Source of the DNA: Gammaproteobacteria bacterium
Lineage (GTDB): Bacteria; Pseudomonadota; Gammaproteobacteria; GRL18
Reading direction: 5' to 3'
NCBI GenBank assembly: GCA_016744995.1
Contig: JADGDG010000010.1
Coordinates: 62,001-126,000, forward strand
Length of the DNA: 64,000 nt
The notes beneath the pieces are model-generated. The model was not told the DNA's origin and made no database searches. It saw only the letters and a program-made list of their open reading frames with translations. Shown here one piece after another: positions 45,326-54,728 of this stretch (its first letter is position 1; every line of letters begins with the position of its first letter). A program made the translations under genes and the position numbers.

Positions 45326-46747
45326 ATGACAAAAAAACATTTAATCACTGCTCTGTCTGTTTTACTATTATTAAGCCTTTTTTTAACTAAGCTTCAAGCC
45401 TTACCCACACACGATAGTCAAAACAAAGCACTGCCCACTCTGGCCCCCATGCTGGAAAAAGTTACTCCTGCTGTAGTTAATATTTCAGCAAAGAGAAGCA
45501 ATGATAGAGTGCAAGTGCAGTCTCGCCAGCAGTTACCTGATTTCCTCAATGACCCACGATTTAGACACTTTTTTAAATTTGATGCACCTCAACAACCTGA
45601 GCTACAACAGGCTCATACATTAGGTTCTGGCGTGATTATAAGTGCGGAAAAAGGATACATCCTCACCAACAACCATGTTATTGCTGGTGCCAGCGAAATT
45701 CTGATCACTTTAAAAGATGGCCGAAAAATAGTCGCCGAGCTGGTTGGAACCGATCCACAAACTGATATCGCAGTACTTAAGATCAATGGCTCAAACCTCT
45801 CTGAGATTAAACTTTCGAACTCAGATCAACTGCGTGTCGGCGACTTTGCTTTAGCCATTGGCCATCCCTTTGGTCTGGATCAAACCGTCACATCAGGTAT
45901 TGTCAGCGGCTTAGGGCGCAGCGGCTTGGGTATTGAAGGCTATGAAGATTTTATTCAGACTGATGCCTCAATTAATCTGGGCAATTCCGGAGGTGCTTTG
46001 GTTAATCTTCATGGTGAACTGATAGGCATTAACACTGCTATTTTTTCCCGCAGTGGCGGTAATGTTGGCATTGGCTTTGCTATTCCCGTGAATATGGCTA
46101 AATCAGTCATGGACCAACTCATTAAACACGGCACCATTCAACGAGGTTTACTGGGTGTTCAAATCCAGGATTTTACTCCTGAACTGGCTTCAGCCTTTAA
46201 GATCGATGTGACACATGGTGCAATTGTTGCCCAGGTGATTCCTGACTCTGCTGCCAGTCAGGCTGGTGTCAAAGCAGGCGATATAATTATTGCCGTTAAT
46301 AACCGAATCATTAATAACTCATCAGCCTTACGTAATTACATTGGTTTAAAGCGCCCGGGAGAACTGACTAAATTAAAAATCATTCGCGGCAAAAAAACAA
46401 TGGAAATCAAAGCCATTATCGGCGGCGAAAAATTACTTTCGTCCAGAGCACCAGAAGATAAACAATCTGGAGCATTTAATGGACAGCAGCTTCATCCTGC
46501 ATTAGAAGGTGCCCAGTTTGCCTCAATTGCTAAAAATCAGGCTAAGGGTATAGAGGTACTACATGTCATAAAAGCCTCTCCGGCATGGCGAGTTGGATTA
46601 CGTCCCAAGGATGTAGTCATTTCTATCAATAGAAAAGCAATCAATTCTATCAGTGATTTAAAAAAACAGGCTGGCACAAAGCACCACCGAAGCATTGCTT
46701 TAAATATCCACCGTGGCCGTTCAGCTCTATTTCTGGTATTAAATTAA
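45326..46747 (+). CDS. degQ: Do/DegQ family periplasmic serine protease
   Basis: A periplasmic quality-control protease-chaperone. The 473-residue precursor has a signal peptide (ending LQALP), a trypsin-like domain and two PDZ domains (about 270-370 and 390-473). The triad is His117 in TNNHVIAGA, Asp147 in TDIAVLK and Ser221 in LGNSGGAL. AAGGT precedes the ATG. Its relatively short LA loop (near residues 60-95) favours DegQ over DegP, but the family is hard to split by eye. Confidence 0.94.
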   Translation: MTKKHLITALSVLLLLSLFLTKLQALPTHDSQNKALPTLAPMLEKVTPAVVNISAKRSNDRVQVQSRQQLPDFLNDPRFRHFFKFDAPQQPELQQAHTLGSGVIISAEKGYILTNNHVIAGASEILITLKDGRKIVAELVGTDPQTDIAVLKINGSNLSEIKLSNSDQLRVGDFALAIGHPFGLDQTVTSGIVSGLGRSGLGIEGYEDFIQTDASINLGNSGGALVNLHGELIGINTAIFSRSGGNVGIGFAIPVNMAKSVMDQLIKHGTIQRGLLGVQIQDFTPELASAFKIDVTHGAIVAQVIPDSAASQAGVKAGDIIIAVNNRIINNSSALRNYIGLKRPGELTKLKIIRGKKTMEIKAIIGGEKLLSSRAPEDKQSGAFNGQQLHPALEGAQFASIAKNQAKGIEVLHVIKASPAWRVGLRPKDVVISINRKAINSISDLKKQAGTKHHRSIALNIHRGRSALFLVLN

Positions 46748-47152
46748 GTCACTATTGTAAATTTTACCTGTCTGGATATCAGTAGAATATTTAAATTCCA
46801 GTTATTCACAGTATTGCACACTATACAACCAGAATAGCAATTATGAGACTCTAATAATTCAAGCATTACAAATGCCTGCCATTAATAACCAGCATAAGTA
46901 TTTAGTTACATTCGATCTTGCAAGACTCGGAACAAACAAGTGAAGAACTTTTCAAATTACTGGATGCCATGAGGCATGAATTAAGTCATAAAAATAACAG
47001 ACCCAGATATTTAGTGTACACTGAGTAGCAACACTCGTAGAACTATTACTTTTTAAATCTATTTCAAGACAATTTAATGTCTTGAAAAAAGCACCATTCT
47101 TGCCTACTCTTAAAGCATAATCCACATTGCTTATCAAAATAATTATTTTTGC
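46748..47152. other. 405-bp intergenic region with inverted repeat and possible tiny frame
   Basis: No confident gene. A 36-codon frame at 46918-47028 (TTG start, no ribosome site) has coding-like composition (SEELFKLLDAMRHELSHK) but matches nothing I recognise and may be a remnant. A 10-bp inverted repeat lies at 47062-47087. Confidence 0.4.
47062..47087. promoter_or_regulatory. 10-bp perfect inverted repeat upstream of the binding-protein gene
   Basis: TTTCAAGACA and TGTCTTGAAA flank a six-base spacer. On the plus strand it is followed by A not T, so it is not an ordinary terminator for degQ. About 65 bp before the next start, it could be an operator for the signalling genes. Confidence 0.5.
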
Positions 47153-48136
47153 ATGAGGTTGCCTGTGTACTTTGGATTTCATAACACACAAAAGCTGCAT
47201 TTATTGCTTCCTCTCTTATTGCTTCTATTTTCAGAATCAATCCTGGCAGCTAAATGTCTTTATATTTCATCCTACCATAAAGGCTATGAGTGGTCAGATG
47301 GCATTGAAAAAGGTGTACGGAGTACACTTGGAGAAAAGTGTGAATTGAAGCAATTTAATATGGATACTAAACGAAATAAGGATGAGGCCTTTAAAAAAGA
47401 TGTGGCATTAAAAGCAAAACAACTCATTGAGTCATGGCAACCCGATGTTGTTATTGTATCAGATGATAATGCTGCACGATATATCATTCAGCCATACTTT
47501 AAAGATCATGCTATCCCTTTTGTTTTTTGTGGCATCAACTGGAATGTTGATGCTTATAACTTCCCCTACAGTAATACAACAGGAATGGTTGAAGTTGCTC
47601 CTATCACAGCCTTATTTGATAAAATCAAAAAAATAAAGGGTAAGCCCGGTAGTGCTTTTTACATTGGAGCAAATACATTAACAGAAAAAAAGAATCTAGA
47701 TCGCTTTGAGCAAGAAGCTGTTGATGCTGATATCAAACTGGATAAAGGACTTACTAATAACCTTGATGAATGGCTTCAATATTATAAAAAGGCACAAGAA
47801 TATGACTTCATTATAATAGGTAGCAATTCCGGGATTAATGACTGGAATCAATTAATCATACAAAAAGAAATCAAGCAATCAACTCACACACTAAGTGTCA
47901 CAAATCATCGCTGGATGATGCCGTATACAATACTAGGCCTGACAAAAATCCCGGAAGAGCAAGGCAAATGGGCTGCTCTGGCTGCTCTGGAGATCCTTAA
48001 TGGTGTCAATCCCTCAGATATTCCAATAATATCTAATCGCAAGTGGGACTTATGGATAAATGAAGTAATTCTCAGTAAAACCAAAATTAATATGCCTCAT
48101 TCATTAATCAAAAAAGCAAAAAAAATAATTAAGTAA
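47153..48136 (+). CDS. Periplasmic ABC-type substrate-binding protein
   Basis: A 327-residue exported protein with a signal peptide (hydrophobic core LLLPLLLLLFSESILAA). It has two Rossmann-like lobes: CLYISSYHKGYEWSDGIEKG at the start of lobe one, VVIVSDDNAARYI, and YDFIIIGSNSGINDW in lobe two. It belongs to the binding-protein class related to TrpX/DUF-type ABC components (PF04392-like). No permease or ATPase genes are adjacent. Instead a CHASE-GGDEF-EAL gene starts 19 bp later, so it probably acts as a ligand sensor for that protein. The ATG lacks a good ribosome site, so the start is uncertain. Confidence 0.82.
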   Translation: MRLPVYFGFHNTQKLHLLLPLLLLLFSESILAAKCLYISSYHKGYEWSDGIEKGVRSTLGEKCELKQFNMDTKRNKDEAFKKDVALKAKQLIESWQPDVVIVSDDNAARYIIQPYFKDHAIPFVFCGINWNVDAYNFPYSNTTGMVEVAPITALFDKIKKIKGKPGSAFYIGANTLTEKKNLDRFEQEAVDADIKLDKGLTNNLDEWLQYYKKAQEYDFIIIGSNSGINDWNQLIIQKEIKQSTHTLSVTNHRWMMPYTILGLTKIPEEQGKWAALAALEILNGVNPSDIPIISNRKWDLWINEVILSKTKINMPHSLIKKAKKIIK

Positions 48137-48155
48137 ACTTATAGGTTAGTTTTTT

Positions 48156-50453
48156 ATGAATATCACAAAATTCTTTTTACCTGTTTCAAGTACTTTTATT
48201 ATTTCGATCTTTTCAATACTTATTTCATTAACAATTGATTTTCAACAAATCAATTCTGATTTTAAAGCTGATGTCATGCAGGTTGACCGCCTGTTAACAC
48301 AACAAATCGCCAGTCTGGAAACAGTACTTGTTTCATTAGCAGGTCTTCATCATGCAAGCGATGATCTTAATCTTGCTGAGCTGAGCAGTTTTTCTGAAGA
48401 AATGCTTAAAGCTTACCCTTTTATTAATACGATTATTAGAATCGAAAAGCTTCCCTCCAATGAGATTTTTTCATTTGAAAAACGGATGCACAAACTGGGT
48501 TTTATCAATTTACAGCTGAAAAGTTCAGGTGGCTCTCGTCATCCCATTGAAACCTTTTATCTCCCAGTCAATTTTATCGAACCCATGACACCATCATCGG
48601 CTAAACTTCTGGGCTTAGACATAGCATCATTGCCTCAAATATTATCTGTAATTAATATTGCTATCAACACAGGAAATATATCTGCATCAACCCCTTTGGT
48701 TTTAAGCGACTCAAAAAAAGACATCATTTTATTATTTAAAGCTTTATATTTAGGGCGATATCCACCACAAACTAAGACCGAAAAATCTTCTATGTTTGAT
48801 GGCTTTGTCACACTTAAAGTTAACATAGATCATTTTATGAATTACTTAAAATTACCTGCGTATAATTTAACAGGCAAGCTTTATAGTGTAAAAGCAACAA
48901 ACAAACATGAAGAATTCAAATTAAATCACGACTTAACAACTCTGTCTTTTACTAAATATTTCAAAAAATATAACCAGAGTTACTATTTTAGTTTGAGTCG
49001 AACTATTACCATTGGAATGATTAATAAATGGCAAATGTTAGTCATTTGGCTTTTATCTATAATATTTTTATTTTTTATTATGTTAATTTTAAACAAACGC
49101 AAAGACTCTGAAGATAAAATCAGACATCTTGCTTTTTATGACTCATTAACCAATTTACCCAATAGAGTATTATTTAAACAACAGCTAAGTTTAGCGCTCA
49201 AGAATGCTTCAGATAATAAATCTTCAGGAGCTGTTCTTTATATGGATCTTGATGAATTTAAACGAATTAATGACACATTGGGGCACAGTTTTGGTGATGA
49301 GTTATTAGTGCAGGTCTCTAAAAGACTAGTGCGGCATATGAGGCAAAGTGATTCAGTCCTGATAAACAGTCTTAGAACAAACGATTCTGTTACTCGTTTG
49401 GGAGGAGATGAGTTTACGGTGTTGCTGATAAATATTAAAGATTCAGAGTCTGTAAGGCATATTGCAAAACGAATTCAAAAAACTATTGAACAGCCATTTA
49501 ATTTAAATAATCATAAAGTTTATGTGACCTCAAGTATTGGTATTGCAATTTTTCCACTCGACGGTGATGATGTTGAACAAATTTTAAAACATGCTGATAC
49601 GGCAATGTACCATGCCAAGGCTTTGGGTAAAAATAATTACCAGTTTTACTCCGATCAAATGAACAGCAATACTATAAATAAATTACTCATGGAAGAAAAA
49701 TTACATCAAGCAATAGAGAAAAATGAATTGCATCTTTTTTACCAACCTCAAATTAACATTGAGACTAATAAAATTGTAGCAGCTGAGGCTTTAATTCGTT
49801 GGCAACAGAGTGAATTAGGCATGATTTACCCGGATGATTTCATACCACTGGCAGAAGAAACGGGACAAATATTCAGTATTGGTGAGTGGGTTCTTAATGA
49901 AGCCTGTCGTCAAAATAAAGCATGGCAGGAAATGGGCTTTCAACCCATCCGCATTGCGGTTAATTTATCAGGCTTACAGTTTATGCAGGATGATCTCGGT
50001 CTGAAGATCGCCCAGATCCTTAAAACAACTGCCCTCAATCCTGAAGATCTTGAATTAGAAATCACTGAAAGTATTATGATGAAAAATATTGATGATACTA
50101 TTTCAACCATCATTGATTTTACCAATATGGGCATAGGAGTTTCTATTGATGATTTTGGCACAGGCTATTCTTCACTCAGTTATTTAAAGAAATTTCCCTT
50201 AGAATCTCTGAAAATTGATAAATCTTTTGTTTCAGATATCCCTGAAGATAAAGATGATATGATGATCACCGCAGCCATTATCTCCATGGCTAAAAGTCTA
50301 GGCCTGAAAGTAGTTGCAGAAGGTGTTGAAAAAAAACAGCAAATCGAATTTTTAAAAGAACATCAATGCGATTTAATGCAGGGTTATTATTTTAGCCGTC
50401 CAGTTCCTGCGAAAGAATTCGAGAAGTTACTTGCCAAACAATATATCAAATAA
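48156..50453 (+). CDS. CHASE-GGDEF-EAL membrane protein for c-di-GMP turnover
   Basis: A 765-residue inner-membrane protein. A CHASE-like periplasmic sensor (about 35-290, with YLPVNFIEPMTPSSAKLLGLD) lies between two membrane segments (7-28 and 296-315). A diguanylate cyclase domain follows (335-520) with an intact LGGDEF and the inhibitory RxxD site (RTND) five residues before it. A phosphodiesterase domain completes the protein (530-760) with AEALIRW, LELEITES and IDDFGTGYSSLSYLK. All active-site motifs are intact, so it could make or degrade c-di-GMP. It pairs with the binding protein upstream. Confidence 0.92.
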   Translation: MNITKFFLPVSSTFIISIFSILISLTIDFQQINSDFKADVMQVDRLLTQQIASLETVLVSLAGLHHASDDLNLAELSSFSEEMLKAYPFINTIIRIEKLPSNEIFSFEKRMHKLGFINLQLKSSGGSRHPIETFYLPVNFIEPMTPSSAKLLGLDIASLPQILSVINIAINTGNISASTPLVLSDSKKDIILLFKALYLGRYPPQTKTEKSSMFDGFVTLKVNIDHFMNYLKLPAYNLTGKLYSVKATNKHEEFKLNHDLTTLSFTKYFKKYNQSYYFSLSRTITIGMINKWQMLVIWLLSIIFLFFIMLILNKRKDSEDKIRHLAFYDSLTNLPNRVLFKQQLSLALKNASDNKSSGAVLYMDLDEFKRINDTLGHSFGDELLVQVSKRLVRHMRQSDSVLINSLRTNDSVTRLGGDEFTVLLINIKDSESVRHIAKRIQKTIEQPFNLNNHKVYVTSSIGIAIFPLDGDDVEQILKHADTAMYHAKALGKNNYQFYSDQMNSNTINKLLMEEKLHQAIEKNELHLFYQPQINIETNKIVAAEALIRWQQSELGMIYPDDFIPLAEETGQIFSIGEWVLNEACRQNKAWQEMGFQPIRIAVNLSGLQFMQDDLGLKIAQILKTTALNPEDLELEITESIMMKNIDDTISTIIDFTNMGIGVSIDDFGTGYSSLSYLKKFPLESLKIDKSFVSDIPEDKDDMMITAAIISMAKSLGLKVVAEGVEKKQQIEFLKEHQCDLMQGYYFSRPVPAKEFEKLLAKQYIK

Positions 50454-50526
50454 AAATAGACAAACCAACAGTTAAAGTCTAAAGTTTTAGATTAGTTTAG
50501 TGAACTTAACAGGGCTTGAATTTCTT

Positions 50527-51030
50527 ATGAAAAAAACAACAAAACTTATTCTGGCTTCTTCATTACTGATTGCTTCAACAATTAGTTTTGCTGATGGCAA
50601 CTATCGCTATGGATACAGCCAATACGATGATAATGACTGGAGTGATACACCCTGGGGGCAAAATAATTCATCCCAAAATAACAATAGTAACGGGATGCCA
50701 TGGAGTGGAAATAATATGCCATGGGGAAGTGATAACCCTTTCTGGGATAGCGGCAGCTCTGCCTGGAGGAACTGGGATACAAATAAATGGGGAGGGAACG
50801 GAATGCCATGGGGTGGAAATAGTACGCCATGGGGGCAAAATAGCATGCCCTGGTCCAAAAACAGAAATCAAAACCGTGGTTATGGCCAAGGTTATCCTAA
50901 TCCTTATGGACAAGGCTATCCTAGTCCTTATAGCCAAGGTTATTCTAATCCTTACAGCAGAGGAGGCTATGGCGATCCCTATCAAGGTGGAGGCTATGGT
51001 AATCCTTATAATCCTGGCCAGGGTTATTAA
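50527..51030 (+). CDS. Secreted Gly/Asn/Trp/Tyr-rich repeat protein, candidate sulfur globule protein
   Basis: A 167-residue exported protein. The ATG at 50527 starts a clear signal peptide (ending ISFADG, about residue 24); a GTG at 50500 would add nine residues. The mature part is low-complexity: first about five MPWG/TPWG-type repeats with Asn and Gly, then about five YGQGYPNPYGQ-type repeats. There are no cysteines. This composition is like sulfur globule envelope proteins of purple sulfur bacteria and Thiotrichales. Together with the sox operon, this makes a sulfur-storage coat a reasonable guess. An alternative is a generic extracellular matrix protein. Confidence 0.55.
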   Translation: MKKTTKLILASSLLIASTISFADGNYRYGYSQYDDNDWSDTPWGQNNSSQNNNSNGMPWSGNNMPWGSDNPFWDSGSSAWRNWDTNKWGGNGMPWGGNSTPWGQNSMPWSKNRNQNRGYGQGYPNPYGQGYPSPYSQGYSNPYSRGGYGDPYQGGGYGNPYNPGQGY

Positions 51031-51035
51031 GTCAT

Positions 51036-51998
51036 TCAGAGGTTTATTTGCATTGATGCATAATTTTCTAATTCCGGGCTGAGACTACCTGTAGTTATTG
51101 CTTGTTTAAAAGCTTTAACTGCACTCTCATTTTCTCCTGTACCACGATAGGCAAGCGCAATTCCAATCCAGAGTTCACCCTGATATGGGGCTATTTCAAG
51201 TGCTTTTCGATAGGAAATAATGGCACCATCATATTGCTTCTGACGTTGTTGAAGATTTGCCAGTAATGAATAATAATCCACATCAGGTTTGATAAGCTTT
51301 AGATTATCTTTTAGCAGCTGAATCGCTGCATTCTGATTGCTGAGCATCACTTCCCTTGCCTGATAGACAATCTGCTCTATGGTTTTTTTATTGACTGTTT
51401 TTGTTGCGGAAGTTGTTTTAATTTTCACAACAGTATTTGTATTTGAGCTGGATTTTGTTTTATTTCCAGAAGGACTGGCAGTCTTGATTATACTTCCAGA
51501 CTTAATTTTAACACTTGTTTTCTCACTCGCTTTTACTTTTCCCTTAACTGTTTCTGATTGGCTTATCGGCTTAATTTTTACTTTAACAGCCGGTGTTATA
51601 GTCTCTTTTTGTTCATTTATTTTAATCCTGGGTTTTAGCTCAACTGTTGTTTTTACTGAGGGTTGTTGATAAGTATCTTCAGAATTATCTCTTGCCGCTG
51701 CTATCAAATCAGATTCTATTTTTTTTTCTACCGGTTTTATCTCAGAAATATCAACTGGTAGTTTTGAAAGCTCTTCTTTGTTTGAATAACTGGAAATCGT
51801 ATCAGGAGTATTTTCATTAGAGAACCAGTAGAAATAGAGTCCCGTAAGTAGTAACACTGTAAGCAGAGACAACAAAGCCCACCAGATATTAAGTTTTGTT
51901 TTTACAACGATATTAACTTTATCAATATAGTGCTCAGAAACAGGCGTGTTATGCTTTCGATGCTCCAGATCTCGAAGCATCTGATTAATGACACTCAT
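51036..51998 (-). CDS. mshN: MSHA biogenesis protein MshN (TPR)
   Basis: A 320-residue inner-membrane protein starting MSVINQMLRDLEHRK, the MshN signature. One membrane segment (about 38-58) is followed by a Lys/Thr/Ser-rich linker (about 85-200) and three TPR units to the end (LQQRQKQYDGAIISYRKALE). It is part of the mannose-sensitive haemagglutinin (type IVa) pilus machine. Its start overlaps the mshM stop by four bases. It ends five base pairs before the converging repeat-protein gene, so the operon stops here. Confidence 0.88.
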   Translation of the reverse strand: MSVINQMLRDLEHRKHNTPVSEHYIDKVNIVVKTKLNIWWALLSLLTVLLLTGLYFYWFSNENTPDTISSYSNKEELSKLPVDISEIKPVEKKIESDLIAAARDNSEDTYQQPSVKTTVELKPRIKINEQKETITPAVKVKIKPISQSETVKGKVKASEKTSVKIKSGSIIKTASPSGNKTKSSSNTNTVVKIKTTSATKTVNKKTIEQIVYQAREVMLSNQNAAIQLLKDNLKLIKPDVDYYSLLANLQQRQKQYDGAIISYRKALEIAPYQGELWIGIALAYRGTGENESAVKAFKQAITTGSLSPELENYASMQINL

Positions 51999-52900
51999 AA
52001 TAATACCCTATAAGCGACCAATAAAAGTCCTGTTAATAAAAAAGCCGATAAGATAAATCGATAATGATAGTTTTTATTTTCTTTCTCAATATAAGCATCT
52101 TCAGTATCAGCAATAGCCTGTTTCATAATTGCCTTACTGATTTGTCGTTCACCTTTACCATAACAGAGAATTAAAGCCTTATGGACAATCACATTAATAA
52201 GCCTGGGGATGCCTCGGCTGTGGCGGTGCAATAGATTGAGTGCAGAGAGTTGAAATAGTTCTCCTCCAGCATAACCTGCCATTGTTAATCGATGACTAAT
52301 ATAGGCAATCATCACAGGCATATCCAGCCGCTTAAGTTTAAAGGAAAAACTCACTCGCTGCCTGAATTGTCTAAGATGTCTTGATTGTAATTTTTCATCT
52401 AATTCCGGCTGCCCAAATAAAACAACCTGCAATAATTTGCTCTTTTCTGTTTCCAGATTAGTAAGCAATCTTAAAGCTTCCAGGGTTTTATCCGGCATTG
52501 CCTGGGCTTCATCAATACAAAGGATAACTTTTTTGTTGTCATTATAAAAAGTAATTAATTTTTCAGTAATTAATTGCTGAAGAGTATATTCATTTGCAGC
52601 AGCAGGAAATTTTAAACCTAGCTCTTTTGCCAGAGCCAGAGTTAAGGTCTTTGATGAAATGTTAGGGTTAGGAATATAACTGGTGACAATGTCATCAGGC
52701 ACACTATTAAGCAGTTTTCGACATAGCAAGGTTTTTCCTGTTCCAACCTCACCGGTAACTTTAATAAATCCTTCGCCATTGTTTACCGCTACCATCAATG
52801 TTTCCAGAGCATCTTTAAACGGCCCGGAATCAAGAAAGAAGTGGGTGTCGGGTGTCAGAGAAAAAGGTTCTTTATTCAGATAAAAGAAATCAAGATACAT
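51995..52900 (-). CDS. mshM: MSHA biogenesis ATPase MshM (ExeA family)
   Basis: A 301-residue AAA protein of the ExeA/MshM type that helps place the secretin in the cell wall. Walker A is GEVGTGKT (about 50-57) and Walker B is VILCIDEAQAM. A C-terminal membrane segment (about 281-299) anchors it. MYLDFFYLNKEPFSLTPD at the start is diagnostic. It has four-base overlap with mshN and a 37-bp gap from mshL. Confidence 0.9.
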   Translation of the reverse strand: MYLDFFYLNKEPFSLTPDTHFFLDSGPFKDALETLMVAVNNGEGFIKVTGEVGTGKTLLCRKLLNSVPDDIVTSYIPNPNISSKTLTLALAKELGLKFPAAANEYTLQQLITEKLITFYNDNKKVILCIDEAQAMPDKTLEALRLLTNLETEKSKLLQVVLFGQPELDEKLQSRHLRQFRQRVSFSFKLKRLDMPVMIAYISHRLTMAGYAGGELFQLSALNLLHRHSRGIPRLINVIVHKALILCYGKGERQISKAIMKQAIADTEDAYIEKENKNYHYRFILSAFLLTGLLLVAYRVLL

Positions 52901-52937
52901 ATCAGTTTACAATTTGCATTACGGATCATGGCACCAT

Positions 52938-54713
52938 TCACTTAAACCATTCTGAAGGTGTTTTTGTTGAAGGCCTGCCGCTGACATCATATTTTTCCAG
53001 TCGTCTAAAGCGCTCCTGTGTTTCCTGCAGAGTGTCATTGATCACCTTATCGCTTTCCAGATAGGTGGCTTTAAGCATAATAACCAGCTCTGATTTTACC
53101 GCCAGCTCACGCTGATGTTTAAAGGCATTGCCCAGAATTGGAATATCACCAAAAAATGGTATGCTGGAATTATCATCGGTCGCCTTGGTACTCATCAAGC
53201 CGCCAATAATAACCATCTGGCCATTCTTAGCACGAATAATACTGTCAGACTCCCTGATAGTACTTTTTGCCAGAGGCAGGGAAATAGCAATATCATCAGA
53301 AAAAGAAATCACTCGATTGTCTTCCGTGACATTACTGATAGATGGATGTATATGCAATATGATTTCACCAGATTCATCAATCTGAGGAGTCACATCCAGT
53401 GCCACACCAGAAAAGAAGGGGGTTAATTCAATATCAGGGATTTCACTGGCACTGCCGTCAGTGCCTGAAGTATTACTGGAATTGAGATCAGTCACAAAAT
53501 AGCGATCCGTGCCAACTTTAATCACCGCCTTCTGGTTATTCATGGTTGCAATTCTTGGGCTGGACAGCACCTGAACATTACCCTGCGTACCCAGTAACTC
53601 AATCATTGCTCTAAAATCATTTAGATCCAGAGCAAGAGCAAAAACACCACCAAAAGGTCCTGATAACTCACTGCTCAAGGTCTTAAATGGAGCATTTGCT
53701 GAAATGCCGCCCAGAGCGACATTACTGGCAATGGTGTTGATTCCGACCTGTCCTCCGGTAATTGTCTTACCCGTGCCGGGCTTACCCAGAGCAGTCCAGC
53801 TAATGCCTGCCTGGAAACCATCAGACAACTCAACTTCAACAATTTTAGCTTCTAATAACACTTGCCGTCCAACAATCAACTGCGTCGCTTGTAAAAACTC
53901 TTCGACACGTGAAAGTTCACCCGGCATCGCCTTAACCAGCACCACACCGGTTTGCGGGTTAACCACGATATCACGCCCGGCTTCACTGCCGATAATTGTC
54001 CGCAATGAGGCATTAAGCTCCGACCACAAATCCACTTGAAATTCCGTCTGCAGTTGCGTACCAAATTTGGTATTTGCCGTACCACTATCGGAACCTGAGT
54101 CTGAGCCTGAATCTGAAGAGTCTGAGTCACCGTCTGATTTTGTGATCTGACCGGAACTGACATCAATATTGGATGACCCACTGCGTTTTAAATTAATATA
54201 GTTAATACGAAACAATCGAGTTTGCAGAGCATTGGGATAAATAAAATAGTTATTTCCCCTTTTCTTATAATCAAAGCCATAAACTTCACGAACAATCATC
54301 AACACTTCTGAAACTGTGACATTTTTCAGGCTTAAGCTAATATTACCGCTGACTCCAGGGTGAACAATAATATTAATGTGAGTATCTTCAACCAATCCCA
54401 GATAAAATTGTCTGGCTGATAATTCACTCACCTCAACATCAAAACGGTTTTCTTTTTTTACATAGCGCCCTTGTGGTACCGGTGGTAACAGAGCATCCAG
54501 GACCTGCGTGCTTGTACGGTTCTGCTGCTCTCTCTTATTCTGCTGTGCGGCTATTTTTTTATTTTGTTCCAGAGCCTGGTTAAAAGTTTCATCAATTTCA
54601 CTGCTATCCCGTGCTGGGGGTAATTCTTTTTCCAGAGCGCACCCGGTCAGCTCCAGAGATAAAATAACAATAAAAAGAAACAGCCAGTTGATTGATTTTA
54701 GTTTTATTAACAT
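52938..54713 (-). CDS. mshL: MSHA pilus secretin MshL
   Basis: A 591-residue outer-membrane secretin through which the pilus passes. The lipobox is LTGC (about residue 26). An N-terminal STN-like domain (FYLGLVEDTHINIIVHPGVSG) and N1 region precede the C-terminal secretin barrel (VLSSPRIATMNNQKAVIKVG, MVIIGGLMSTK). An Asp/Ser/Gly-rich linker (about 192-212, bases 54084-54138) sits between the N-domains and is unusually repetitive. It lies 15 bp after mshK. Confidence 0.93.
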   Translation of the reverse strand: MLIKLKSINWLFLFIVILSLELTGCALEKELPPARDSSEIDETFNQALEQNKKIAAQQNKREQQNRTSTQVLDALLPPVPQGRYVKKENRFDVEVSELSARQFYLGLVEDTHINIIVHPGVSGNISLSLKNVTVSEVLMIVREVYGFDYKKRGNNYFIYPNALQTRLFRINYINLKRSGSSNIDVSSGQITKSDGDSDSSDSGSDSGSDSGTANTKFGTQLQTEFQVDLWSELNASLRTIIGSEAGRDIVVNPQTGVVLVKAMPGELSRVEEFLQATQLIVGRQVLLEAKIVEVELSDGFQAGISWTALGKPGTGKTITGGQVGINTIASNVALGGISANAPFKTLSSELSGPFGGVFALALDLNDFRAMIELLGTQGNVQVLSSPRIATMNNQKAVIKVGTDRYFVTDLNSSNTSGTDGSASEIPDIELTPFFSGVALDVTPQIDESGEIILHIHPSISNVTEDNRVISFSDDIAISLPLAKSTIRESDSIIRAKNGQMVIIGGLMSTKATDDNSSIPFFGDIPILGNAFKHQRELAVKSELVIMLKATYLESDKVINDTLQETQERFRRLEKYDVSGRPSTKTPSEWFK

Positions 54714-54728
54714 AAATATTATCTTTAA

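Noticed and set aside
46952..47200. 82-residue minus-strand frame before the binding-protein gene
   Set aside because: No ribosome site, no recognisable motif, and it overlaps the start of a well-supported gene.
49321..49420. Possible frameshift or duplication in the GGDEF domain
   Set aside because: About 14 extra residues precede GGDEF, but such inserts are common in cyclases of this type, and the frame and motifs continue intact.
50570..51082. Long alternative frames on both strands over the repeat protein
   Set aside because: They arise from the repeated codons of the Gly/Trp/Tyr-rich gene; only the frame from 50527 has a signal peptide and sensible repeats.
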